In this document: positions 23,852 through 33,400 of the stretch, piece after piece
Numbering within the stretch: the stretch's first letter is position 1
Layout of the letters: each line of letters starts with the position of its first letter
DNA from: Propionibacteriaceae bacterium P6A17
Lineage (GTDB): Bacteria > Actinomycetota > Actinomycetes > Propionibacteriales > Propionibacteriaceae
Direction of reading: 5' to 3'
DNA length: 64,000 bases
NCBI GenBank assembly: GCA_000619965.1
Contig: JHVD01000009.1
Location: forward strand, 1-64,000
Notes under the pieces: generated by a model
What the model saw: the letters and a program-made list of their open reading frames with translations, nothing else
Databases searched by the model: none
Told to the model about the DNA's origin: nothing
Made by a program: the position numbers and the translations under genes

Positions 23852-26250
23852 TGTGGCGGCACGCACTGGCCGAGCTGCGCCTGAGGCCCGGGCAGTTCGC
23901 GGCGACGTGGGCCGCCATCGCATTGTCGGTGAGTTTCCTCGTCGCGCTCTCGGCGATGGTGCGCACCGAGATCCACGCGATGGCGATGCAGGCCACGGTG
24001 GGGATGTCCAAGGCGGACCTCGTCGTCACCGCCCGCAACTTCGAGCAGGGCGACGCGCTGCTCACCACCGTGCGTGGCGTGGAGGGCGTCACTGCGGCGA
24101 TCAAGATGGACGAGGGCGAGTCCGACACCGTGAGCTTCGACGGCACCGCGGTGTTCGTTCGCTCGTGGGTCACCCCGCCGGAGGAGTTCCGCTGGGCGGA
24201 GCTCCGCGAGGGGAGATACCCGCAGCGCGCTGGCGAACTCGCGCTGTCCGAGTCGGCGCGCAGCAAGCTCGGCGCCAAGGTGGGCGACGTCGTCGAGACC
24301 GGCCAGGGTCCGGCGCGCGTCGTCGGCATCACCGACGATGCCCGCGCGCTGACCGAGCAGGTGGTCTACTCCGCGACGCGACAGTGGAACTTCGACACCG
24401 GCACGGTGCTCGCGCGCGTCGACGGGGATCCGCGCACGGTGGGCGACCGGATCCTCGCCGCAGCCCGCGCCGGAGCGACGGTCGAACTGGCCGACGACTT
24501 CCGCACGCGTTCCGTCGACGACAGCGTCCGGGATCTCGCGGCCGCCGGCATGCTGGGCTGGGTATTCGGCGGGCTCGCACTCATCATCGGCGGGCTCATC
24601 ATCGCCAACACCTTCACGATCCTGGGCGCCCAGCGTCGACGACAGGTGGCGCTCCTGCGCGCTGTCGGCGCGTCACCCGGGCAGGTGCTCGGCAGGCTGC
24701 TCGTCGAGGGCTTGCTCGTCGGGGTGGTCGGCGCCGTCGGCGGAGTCGTCGTCGGACTGCTGTTCGCGCTGGTCGGAGCGCTGATCACGGGCTCGGTCGC
24801 GTACGGGCTGCAATGGCACGTCGGGGACTGGCTGTGGCCGGTCGTCGTCGGTGTGGCGCTCACAGTGCTCGCCGCGGTGGCCCCGTCGGTGCGCGCCTCC
24901 CTCGTGCGCCCCCTGGAGGCCCTGCAGACGGTGCCGACGCCGCGGGAGCGCCGGGTGGCGGGCACCGCGCGGTTGGTCGTCGGCGTCCTGCTGCTCGCCG
25001 GCGGCGCGCTGTGCTTCGTGGCGAGCCGCTCGGGCACCTACGCTGCGGTGTGGGCTGTGGGGGCGCTCGGCTGCCTCGGCTTCGCGATGTTCGTGCTCGC
25101 GCCCTTCTACGTCGCCCCGTTCCTGCGGCTCATGAACCGTCTGCTGGGGCGCATCCATCCGACGGTGCGCCTCGCTCTCGAGAACGCGGCCCGCAACCCC
25201 CGTCGGGCCGCGGCCACCTCCGTCGCGCTCATCCTCGCCGTCGGCGTGACCGTCTCGCTGCAGACCACCCTCGCCACGGTGCGGGAATCCGGCCGGGCGA
25301 TCATCCAGCAGTCCTTCCCCGCGGAGATCGAGGTCGTCGCCGACGACCGACTGCCCGACGGGCTCCAGGACCGGCTCGACGCACTGCCCGCGGTGCGCGG
25401 TGCCGTTGCGGTGCCGTCGAAGCGGGTCAGGCCGGTCAGCCAGCCCGACTTCCCGGTCCACGAGGTGATGACCGTCGATGCCGCGCACCGCGCGCTCGAG
25501 AATCACTCCCGCCCTGCCGTCGCCGACGGCATCTACCTCACGTGGGGTGACGGCACCCTCGTCCTGCCCACCACCGACGGCGGCTCGCTGAGCCTCAAGC
25601 CGTCCTCGGCGGGGCTGCTCCTTTCCAGCGATTCGATGGCAGTCGTGTCCGAGGCCGACTTCGCCAAGATCGACGGTGACCTCATCCACCGGCGCCTGTG
25701 GGTGGGCCTCGGCGACCGCACCTCTGGCAGGGATCTCGCGCAGGTGCTCGATGTGCTGCGGGAGTATCCGTCGCTGGAGGTGCGCAGCGACGGCGCGTCG
25801 GCGCTCATCATGCTCGAGAACGCGCTCGACATCGCACTGGTCGTGCTGACGGTGCTGCTCGGAGTGGCGGTGTTGATCGCGCTCGTCGGCGTCGGCAACA
25901 CCCTCGCGTTGTCCGTGCTTGAGCGGCAGCGCGAGTCGGCGCTGCTGCGGGCCGTCGGGATGCAACCCGGCGGGCTGCGCACCATGCTGCTCGTGGAGGC
26001 GCTGTCGCTGATGATCGTCGGGGTCGGCATCGGCGCTGCCGGAGGCGTCTTCTTCGTGTGGATGTTGATGACGTCGCTGAGGGCCACGCTCGGCGAGTTC
26101 AGCGACGACGTGCCCCTCAGCTTCGGCGTGGACGTGGGCGCCACGGCGCTGCTGCTCATCGTGTGCGCGGTGGCGGCGGCGCTCGCGTCGATCCTGCCGG
26201 GCCGGAAGGCGGCCTCCGCTTCGCCAGCGGAAGCGCTCACCGTCGAGTAG
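23851..26250 (+). CDS. ABC transporter permease, two FtsX domains
   Basis: The protein has 799 residues. An N-terminal membrane helix is followed by a large extracellular region, then one FtsX/MacB core (about 230-360, including NTFTILGAQRRRQVALLRAV), further helices, a second periplasmic-type region and a second FtsX core near the C-terminus (NTLALSVLERQRESALLRAV, about 690-709). This duplicated topology is typical of actinobacterial exporters. It is coupled to the ATPase upstream (ATGA-type overlap). The substrate is unknown. An inverted repeat at 26282-26297 follows. Confidence 0.95.
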   Translation: MWRHALAELRLRPGQFAATWAAIALSVSFLVALSAMVRTEIHAMAMQATVGMSKADLVVTARNFEQGDALLTTVRGVEGVTAAIKMDEGESDTVSFDGTAVFVRSWVTPPEEFRWAELREGRYPQRAGELALSESARSKLGAKVGDVVETGQGPARVVGITDDARALTEQVVYSATRQWNFDTGTVLARVDGDPRTVGDRILAAARAGATVELADDFRTRSVDDSVRDLAAAGMLGWVFGGLALIIGGLIIANTFTILGAQRRRQVALLRAVGASPGQVLGRLLVEGLLVGVVGAVGGVVVGLLFALVGALITGSVAYGLQWHVGDWLWPVVVGVALTVLAAVAPSVRASLVRPLEALQTVPTPRERRVAGTARLVVGVLLLAGGALCFVASRSGTYAAVWAVGALGCLGFAMFVLAPFYVAPFLRLMNRLLGRIHPTVRLALENAARNPRRAAATSVALILAVGVTVSLQTTLATVRESGRAIIQQSFPAEIEVVADDRLPDGLQDRLDALPAVRGAVAVPSKRVRPVSQPDFPVHEVMTVDAAHRALENHSRPAVADGIYLTWGDGTLVLPTTDGGSLSLKPSSAGLLLSSDSMAVVSEADFAKIDGDLIHRRLWVGLGDRTSGRDLAQVLDVLREYPSLEVRSDGASALIMLENALDIALVVLTVLLGVAVLIALVGVGNTLALSVLERQRESALLRAVGMQPGGLRTMLLVEALSLMIVGVGIGAAGGVFFVWMLMTSLRATLGEFSDDVPLSFGVDVGATALLLIVCAVAAALASILPGRKAASASPAEALTVE

Positions 26251-26281
26251 GCGCGCGGGACAGATATCGGCCAATGCGCCT

Positions 26282-26297
26282 CCCGCGATTTCGCGGG
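26282..26297 (+). terminator. Hairpin after the ABC permease gene
   Basis: CCCGCGA-TT-TCGCGGG is a perfect 7-bp stem 30 nt after the permease stop, without a U tract. It is a possible weak terminator before the rplY promoter (TACAGT, 26314-26319). Confidence 0.4.
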
Positions 26298-26412
26298 TGT
26301 GGAATCGCCGGGGTACAGTGGCGGGGTTGCCTGGCGAGGGACCACTTCGGTCCGTGATCGACGAGCTCCTTTCGTGAGGCGTGCTGTCCACACAACGATG
26401 AAGGAGCCAACC

Positions 26413-27015
26413 ATGGCAGACATCCAGATCAAGGCCGCCAAGCGCACCGAGTTCGGCAAGGGCGCTGCCCGTCGCGCCCGCCGCGAGGGCCTCACCCCCG
26501 CCGTCGTCTACGGCCACGGCGCGGACCCGATGCACCTTCTCCTGCCCGCGAAGGAGCTGTTCCTCGCGCTGCGCACCGCCAACGCGCTGTTCGAGCTCAC
26601 GATCGAGGGCGAGAAGAAGCCGATCCTCGCGCTGCCGAAGCAGGTCCAGCGCCACGCCATCCTCCCCGAGGTCGAGCACGTCGACTTCCTCATCGTGAAG
26701 GCTGGCGAGAAGGTGTCCGTCGAGGTGCCGGTGGTCATCGTCGGCGAGCCGCAGTCCGGCCTGCTCGTCAACCACGACCTCGTCTCGCTCGCCGTGCTCG
26801 CCCCGGCCACGCACATCCCGTCGGAGATCGAGGTGTCCGTCGAGGGCCTGGAGCTCGGCGCCAACGTGCTCGTCTCCGACGTCAGCCTCCCCGAGGGCGT
26901 CGAGGCCGACATCGACGGTGAGACGCTGATCGCCTCCATCGTGGCCCCGGCCGCGGAGGAGCCGGCAGAGGAGGAGTCCGCCGAGGCCGAGGGCGCCGAG
27001 GCCGAGGCCGAGTGA
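26413..27015 (+). CDS. rplY: 50S ribosomal protein L25/general stress protein Ctc
   Basis: The protein has 200 residues. The N-terminal 5S rRNA-binding domain contains AAKRTEFGKGAARRARREG (about 8-26) and PAVVYGHGADP. The C-terminal TL5/Ctc beta-domain follows, then an acidic Glu/Ala tail (EEPAEEESAEAEGAEAEAE). ATG 26413 is preceded by GAAGGAG. The pth start codon overlaps its stop (GTGA), so ribosomal protein and peptidyl-tRNA hydrolase are coupled as in other actinobacteria. Confidence 0.96.
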   Translation: MADIQIKAAKRTEFGKGAARRARREGLTPAVVYGHGADPMHLLLPAKELFLALRTANALFELTIEGEKKPILALPKQVQRHAILPEVEHVDFLIVKAGEKVSVEVPVVIVGEPQSGLLVNHDLVSLAVLAPATHIPSEIEVSVEGLELGANVLVSDVSLPEGVEADIDGETLIASIVAPAAEEPAEEESAEAEGAEAEAE

Positions 27016-27587
27016 CCGATCGGATCGTGCTCGTCGTCGGGCTCGGCAACCCGGGCCCGACGTACGAGGCAACCCGACACAACGTGGGTTTCTGGGCCGT
27101 AGCGGACCTCGCGGACCGCTACGGCTCGTCCTTTTCGCTGCAGTCCAGGATGAAGGCGGAGGTCGCGACGATCCTGCGACCGGAGGCGAAGTACGTGGTG
27201 GCGCGGCCGACGACGTTCATGAACCTCTCCGGCGAGGCCGTCGGCGCGCTGGTGCGCTTCCACAAGTTGCAGCCGGCGGATGTCGTCGTGGTGCACGACG
27301 AGCTGGACTTGGCGCCGTCGCAGCTTCGCCTGAAGCTGGGTGGGGGCGACAACGGACACAACGGCCTGAAATCCATTCGGGCGCACTTGGGTACGGGGGA
27401 CTTCCACCGGGTCCGGGTGGGGATCGGGCGCCCGCCGGGGCGTCAGGCGTCGGCGGACTGGGTATTGCAGAAGATGCGACCGAAGGAGCTCGAGGAGATG
27501 CGGGTGGACGCGGCGGTCGCGGCCGATGCGGTCGAGTACCTGGTCGCGCACGGGCTGGCCCAGGCGCAGAACCGCTACAACTCGTGA
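27012..27587 (+). CDS. pth: Peptidyl-tRNA hydrolase
   Basis: The protein has 191 residues and releases peptides from peptidyl-tRNA. GLGNPGPTYEATRHNVGF (about 10-27) holds the catalytic His23. FMNLSGEAVG, VVHDELDLAPSQLRLKLGGG and NGHNGLKSI carry the remaining active-site residues. GTG 27012 overlaps the rplY stop. The C-terminal end (EYLVAHGLAQAQN) matches family length. Confidence 0.97.
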   Translation: MTDRIVLVVGLGNPGPTYEATRHNVGFWAVADLADRYGSSFSLQSRMKAEVATILRPEAKYVVARPTTFMNLSGEAVGALVRFHKLQPADVVVVHDELDLAPSQLRLKLGGGDNGHNGLKSIRAHLGTGDFHRVRVGIGRPPGRQASADWVLQKMRPKELEEMRVDAAVAADAVEYLVAHGLAQAQNRYNS

Positions 27588-27615
27588 CGTGCTCGGCAGG
27601 TGCCTGCCACGCACG

Positions 27616-27755
27616 CTGCCCCCGGCCCGTCGACGTCCCCGGTGTCCGCGCGGCCCTGCTTCGTCGCTGCCCCCGGCCTGTCGACGTCCCCGGTGTCCGC
27701 GCGGCCCTGCTTCGTCGCTGCCCCCGGCCCGTCAGCGGCCCCGGTGTCCGCGCGG
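27616..27755 (+). repeat. 51-bp tandem repeat, about 2.7 copies
   Basis: Units begin at 27616, 27667 and 27718, each starting CTGCCCCCGGCC. The first two differ at one base; the third is degenerate after its first 20 bases. No gene fits the stretch 27588-27965, which otherwise holds the palindrome at 27794-27864. Confidence 0.85.
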
Positions 27756-27793
27756 GCGCGCGTGAACGCCGCGGGAGATCGGACTTCCTGGAT

Positions 27794-27864
27794 GTGAGTG
27801 GCCACTCACTAGCAGGTTTTGGTTGGTCTACCCACCAAAACCTGCTAGTGAGTCGTCACTCACC
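27794..27864. repeat. Long palindromic element with 20-bp perfect arms
   Basis: Arms 27804-27823 and 27834-27853 are perfectly complementary around a 10-nt loop. The left end also contains the 16-bp perfect palindrome GTGAGTGGCCACTCAC (27794-27809), and a near copy GTGAGTCGTCACTCAC lies at 27849-27864. It could act as a strong terminator for rplY-pth, but it has no U tract and resembles a REP-type or protein-binding element. Confidence 0.75.
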
Positions 27865-27952
27865 AGCAGCCCGGTCTGCTCGGGCCGGTCGAGACCCGCG
27901 ACACGTGAGGCATTGCTGGCCGATCGCGAGACCGATGGACCACCCCTGTCGC

Positions 27953-27958
27953 TACCTT
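27953..27958 (+). promoter_or_regulatory. -10 element of the DUF2207 gene
   Basis: TACCTT ends 7 nt before ATG 27966, supporting that start and a leaderless mRNA. Confidence 0.35.
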
Positions 27959-27965
27959 GGAGGAC

Positions 27966-30380
27966 ATGCGCAGTCCTCAGCGTCGCCACCCCCACAGTGC
28001 TGGACGAGAGGGTGGACCCGTGGCCCCATCGAGCGAGCCCGGCCGCACCCGGAGCCCGTCGTCGGGACCCAACGCAGGGGCTGATGACGAGGCGGCGCGC
28101 GCCAGGCGCAGGGCGATCTCGCTGACCAGGCGCGTGGCGATGGCCGTGATCATCGTGGTGAGCTTCATTGGCACGATGTGGAATCTCTGGCGACCCGCGG
28201 AGGTGGTGCATCGGCTGGAGGCGCAGTTCGATGTCCGGCCCGATGGGAAGGTCGCGGTCCGTTACGAGTTGGACTGGGACTTCGGCAAACCGGGTCGCCA
28301 CACGTTCGGCTTCCAGATCCCGTTGCGTGATCGCTGGAACGGCGATGGCTTCCGACACGTCATCTACGAGGCCACGGACCTCAAGGTCTCGTCCCCCACG
28401 GGTGCCCCCGCGGAGTTCACCACCCACGGCGGGTCCGACACGACGAGCGGGGCACTCGATGTGCACGTCGGCGACGAGAGCGTCACCCTCTTCCGGAGCC
28501 GGCACACCTACGTGATCGAATACGTGCTCTCGGGGGCCGTCTACATGGTCGACGGCGCCCCCGAACTGAAGCTCGACCTCACTGGTTACTCGTTTCCGGA
28601 GGTCAAGCGCTTCGACGCGGTCGTCACCGGACCGCAGGGGGTCACCCATGCCGTCTGTGCGCATCGGGGCGGCCCCTGCCGTGCGGAGGTGACGAACGGG
28701 CGGGCCCATCTTGAGGGCACGCATGTCGAATCCAAGTTGGTCTTCGCCGCAGCGCTGCCCGCCGGGTCGGTCTCGCCCCCGCAGCCGAAGCTGGCCGATC
28801 GCCGGGCCGCAGCCGATGAGCCCTGGAGCGCCGAGGTCGCGCACGAGATCCAGCCCGACGGCACCGTGGCTTCGCAGGCGACGCTGCGGAGGCGTCTCGC
28901 GGCGGGGCAGGAGGAGCACGAGGCAGTCGTCGACATCGCGCAGCGCCGGCCCTGGAATGACGAGTCGGACCTGATCCTCACCGAACATGACGTGCGGGTG
29001 CGCGTCGACCAGGGACGGGAAATGACGGTCGCCGAGCCGTGGATGTCGGGAAAGTGGAGCACCCGGGACGCGCGACGGACCGTGTCCTGGAAACAACTGG
29101 GCAGGTCGTCGTTGATGCAGGTGGACTACGCGTTGACTGGCGGGGTCGTCGTCGACGGCGACAAGGCGACGGTGGTGGTGCCACTGGCTCCCGCCGAGCT
29201 CCCCGCAAGCTGGAGCGTGCGCCTCGCCGCCCCGGCACCGATCGAGGAGGCCCGCCTGGTCGTCGCGGACGGCTCTTCGCGCGAGCTGGAGGTCTCGGGC
29301 AGCACTCTGACGCTGAGCTCGCGGGAGCAGCTCGGCGTCGACGGCGGCCTGGTGCGCCTGACGCTCCCGGCCAGCGCATTCGGCGACGTTGCGCCGACGC
29401 TGGAGCCCAGCCTCGACACGCATCTGCAACGACGGTTGCTCACCGGCTGGGCCGGGGGAGCGGGCGTAGCCGTGCTGATCGTCGCCCTTGCGCTGCTGCT
29501 GCGGGGGCCGAGGACCGGAGGCGATGAGCGCTACGTCGACGTCCCGCCGGGCCAGCGAGGCACGGTGGTGGGGCGCGGCAAGCCGCGCATCCCGGCACGA
29601 TTCGAGCCGCCGCAGGTGGACCTCGCCACGGCGGGGCTGGTCTGGCGTCGTCGCCGGTCCTCGGCGCTGCTCTCCGCGGTGCTGACCCAGCTCGTCGCTG
29701 TGGGCAGCGTGCGGGTGGGTCGCACGCGCTTCGGGCGTCTCACGGTCGAGCGGCTCACGCCACCGGCGGACCCGTTCCTGGCCCGGTGCCACGCGAAGCT
29801 GCCGTCGAAGGGCGTGGTGAAGCGCAGCCACATGCAGTTGATCCGCGAGTCGGTCCAGGCCCAGCAGGAAGCATTCGCGCCGGTGCTGGTGCAACACCGG
29901 CGTCGGCCGCTGCACTGGATACTCGCCATCGCGCTGCTCTTCGGCGTCCCCGCCGCCGCCATCGTCAACCTCGGCGTCGCCCAGGGCCGCGAGGAGTCGC
30001 TGTTGGCCGGCAACTGGGTCTTCGTCGCCTTGGTCTCACTCGGGGCGTTCATCGGCGCGATCATCCTTCCCACAGGGCGAAGCACCAGGCTCACCGCGGA
30101 GGGCACCATGCTGCGCGACCAGCTCGTCGGGTTCCGCGACCACCTTGTCGACGTTGGGCGCAAACCGGTGGCGACGGCGCCGGGCCGGGACGTCGCCACC
30201 GAGTACCTGCCGTGGGCCATGCTGTTCGGCCTGACGCGTCGCTGGCTGCGCGCGGCTGGTCAGATGGCCGGGCCGGGGCATGGCCTCGACTCCCTCACCC
30301 GGGCGCATCTCGCGCGCAGCGCGCGGTGCTTGGGGTGGCTGACCGTCGCCGGCGACTTCTCGGCGAACGTCGACGACTGA
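27966..30380 (+). CDS. DUF2207 domain-containing membrane protein
   Basis: The protein has 804 residues. A charged N-terminus precedes a membrane helix (AMAVIIVVSFIGTMWNLW, about 58-75). A large extracytoplasmic beta-rich region follows, whose opening RLEAQFDVRPDGKVAVRYEL matches the DUF2207 start. A second helix near 500 (AGVAVLIVALALLL) leads to a cytoplasmic winged-helix-like part, then two more helices (LHWILAIALLFGVPAAAIV). Family members are widespread in actinobacteria and of unknown function. ATG 27966 is favoured by the TANNNT at 27953. Confidence 0.8.
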   Translation: MRSPQRRHPHSAGREGGPVAPSSEPGRTRSPSSGPNAGADDEAARARRRAISLTRRVAMAVIIVVSFIGTMWNLWRPAEVVHRLEAQFDVRPDGKVAVRYELDWDFGKPGRHTFGFQIPLRDRWNGDGFRHVIYEATDLKVSSPTGAPAEFTTHGGSDTTSGALDVHVGDESVTLFRSRHTYVIEYVLSGAVYMVDGAPELKLDLTGYSFPEVKRFDAVVTGPQGVTHAVCAHRGGPCRAEVTNGRAHLEGTHVESKLVFAAALPAGSVSPPQPKLADRRAAADEPWSAEVAHEIQPDGTVASQATLRRRLAAGQEEHEAVVDIAQRRPWNDESDLILTEHDVRVRVDQGREMTVAEPWMSGKWSTRDARRTVSWKQLGRSSLMQVDYALTGGVVVDGDKATVVVPLAPAELPASWSVRLAAPAPIEEARLVVADGSSRELEVSGSTLTLSSREQLGVDGGLVRLTLPASAFGDVAPTLEPSLDTHLQRRLLTGWAGGAGVAVLIVALALLLRGPRTGGDERYVDVPPGQRGTVVGRGKPRIPARFEPPQVDLATAGLVWRRRRSSALLSAVLTQLVAVGSVRVGRTRFGRLTVERLTPPADPFLARCHAKLPSKGVVKRSHMQLIRESVQAQQEAFAPVLVQHRRRPLHWILAIALLFGVPAAAIVNLGVAQGREESLLAGNWVFVALVSLGAFIGAIILPTGRSTRLTAEGTMLRDQLVGFRDHLVDVGRKPVATAPGRDVATEYLPWAMLFGLTRRWLRAAGQMAGPGHGLDSLTRAHLARSARCLGWLTVAGDFSANVDD

Positions 30381-30417
30381 CGCGGCGGGAGCGGACGAGC
30401 CCGGCTTGCAGGCGCCG

Positions 30418-30423
30418 TAGGAT
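30418..30423 (+). promoter_or_regulatory. -10 element of mfd (leaderless)
   Basis: TAGGAT ends 6 nt before GTG 30430. Confidence 0.5.
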
Positions 30424-30429
30424 GACGGG

Positions 30430-33400
30430 GTGAGGTTCCCCGGACTGTTTGCTGCCCTCGACGCCGACGAGGCCCTTCGTCGCACGCTCGACGACGTCCG
30501 CCTGCCGGGGGTGAGCGCGCTCGACCTCACCGCACCGCCGACGACGTTCGCCGTCGTGACCGCCGCCATCGCAGGTGAGGGGCGGACGGTGCTCGCGGTG
30601 ACGTCCACCTACCGCGAGGCCGAACAGCTCACCCAGGAGCTCGGCACGTGGCTGGGTGAGGAGCAGGTGGCGTACTACCCGGCGTGGGAGACGCTGCCCC
30701 ACGAGCGCCTGTCGCCGCGGGCCGACACCGTCGGGCGCCGCCTCGCCGCACTGCGTCGACTGGCGTCCGACGCCCCGCCCCGGGTGCTCGTCGCACCCGT
30801 GCGGTCGCTCCTGCAGCCGCAGGTCAAGGGTTTGGCCGCGATGCGGCCGGTGAGGATCGTCGTCGGCGAAGAATACGAGCTCGGAGCCCTGCTGCAGGAC
30901 CTCGTGGCCGCCGCCTACACGCGCGTCGACATGGTGGAGCGGCGCGGCGAGTTCGCGGTGCGCGGCGGCCTCGTCGACGTGTTCCCGCCGACGGCCGACC
31001 ACCCCGTCCGCATCGACTTCTTCGGCGACGACATCGACGAGATCCGCACCTTCCACGTCGCCGACCAGCGCTCCACCGGCGAGACGGTCCGCGAGATCGT
31101 CGCAGCCCCCTGCCGCGAGCTCCTCCTCACCGACGAGGTCCGCGCCCGCGCGAAGGCCCTCGCCGCCCAGCATCCCGAGCTTTCTGACATGCTCGACCGC
31201 CTCGCCGAGGGGCAGGCCGTCGAGGGTATGGAGGCGCTCATCCCCGTCCTCGTCGACGGGCTGGAGCTGCTCGTCGACGTGCTTCCGCCGGAGTCGATCG
31301 TGCTCGGCATCGCGCCCGAGCTCATCCGCACCCGCGCGGCCGAGTTGGTGGCCACGAGCCGCGAGTTCCTCGACGCGAGTTGGGCCGCGGCCGCGGGTGG
31401 CGGCAAGTCGCCCATCGACCTGGACGCCTCCGCCTACTGGGAGCTGGATGACGTCCGCGCCCACGCACTCGAGCTGGGCCACCGTTGGTGGCAGCTCACC
31501 CCCTTCGCCAGCACCGACGACGACCCCTCGGCACCAGAGGGGCACAGGATGCTGGATGCGACGCCCGCCGAGAGCTTCCGCGGCAACTCGGAGCACGCCG
31601 TCGAACACCTCAAGGGCGTCGTCGCCGGCGGCTGGCGCGTCGTGCTGATGGTCGAGGGCAAGGGCCTGGCGCAGCGGCTCGTCGAGCTCTGCGGGGAACA
31701 AGGCGTGCCGGTCAGCCTCGGCGCACTCGATGACGAGCCGCGCCCGGGTTCGGTGACGGTCGTCGTCGGGGCGGCGCGCGCCGGGTGGCGCATGAAGGCG
31801 CCGAAGTTGGAGCTCATCACCGCCTCCGAGCTGACCGGCCAGCAGACGCCAGACCGGGCCGAGCGGCAGCTCCCGAAGCGCCGCAAGCCCCGCATCGAGC
31901 CCCTCGAGCTGAAGAAGGGCGACCTCGTCGTCCACGAGCAGCACGGCGTCGGGCGTTTCGTGGAGTCGCAGCAGCGCGTCGTGCACGGTGCCGCGCGCGA
32001 CTACCTCGTCATCGAGTACGCGCCGAGCAAGAAGGGCCAGCCCGGCGACCGGCTGTTCGTGCCGATGGACCAGCTCGACCAGCTCTCGCGCTACGTCGGG
32101 GCGGAGTCGCCGTCGCTCGATCGCATGGGCGGCGCCGACTGGAACAAGCGCAAGGCCAAGGCCCGCAAGGCCGTCCGTGAGATCTCCGAGGAACTCATCA
32201 AGCTCTACGCTGCCCGGCAGGCGACGCAGGGCCACGCGTTCGCGCCCGACAACGAGTGGCAGCGCGAGCTCGAGGACGCGTTCTCGTTCGTCGAGACCCC
32301 CGACCAGCTCTCCGCGATCGAGGAGGTCAAGCGCGACATGGAGTCGGTCGTGCCGATGGACCGCCTGATCTGCGGCGACGTCGGCTACGGCAAGACGGAG
32401 ATCGCGGTGCGTGCGGCGTTCAAGGCCGTCCAGGACGGCAAGCAGGTGGCGGTGCTCGTGCCGACGACGCTGCTGGTGGGGCAGCACTACGAGACGTTCG
32501 CGTCGCGCTTCGCCGGCTTTCCCGTGCGGGTGGCGCAGCTCTCGCGCTTCCAAACCGACGCGCAGGCGAAGCAGACGCTCGAGGAGCTCGCGAAGGGCCG
32601 CGTCGACGTCATCATCGGCACCCATCGGCTGCTGAGCAAGGAGGTCCAGTTCAAGGACCTCGGGCTCGTCATCATCGACGAGGAGCAGCGCTTCGGCGTT
32701 GAGCACAAGGAGCGTCTGAAGGCGATGCGGCTCAACGTCGACGTGCTCACCATGAGCGCCACCCCCATTCCGCGCACACTCGAGACGTCCATCACGGGCA
32801 TCCGTGAGATGTCCGTGATCGCGACCCCGCCGGAGGAGCGGCATCCGGTGCTGACGTTCGCCGGGCCCTACGACGACGGGCAGGTACGCGCGGCGATCCG
32901 ACGGGAGCTCGCCCGCGAGGGACAGGTGTTCTACGTCCACAACCGCGTGAGCACCATCGAGAAGACGGCCGCGCACCTGCGCGAGCTCGTGCCCGAGGCG
33001 CGCATCGTCACCGCGCACGGTCAGATGAGCGAGAAGCGGCTCGAGCAGGTGATGCTCGACTTCCTCGAGCGGCGCGCCGACGTGCTCGTGGCGACGACGA
33101 TCGTCGAAGCCGGCCTCAACATCCAGACCGCCAACACCCTCATCATCGACCGCGCCGACAACCTGGGCCTCTCGCAGATGCATCAGTTGCGCGGCCGCGT
33201 CGGACGCTCGCGCGAGCGCGGCTACGCCTACTTCCTGTACCCGGCGGACAAGCCGCTCAGCGAGACTTCGCACGAGCGTTTGTCGACGATGGCCGCCAAC
33301 ACCGACCTCGGCGCAGGCATGGCCATCGCGATGCGCGACCTGGAGCTGCGTGGAGCGGGCAATCTCCTGGGCGAGGACCAATCGGGCCACATCGAGGGCG

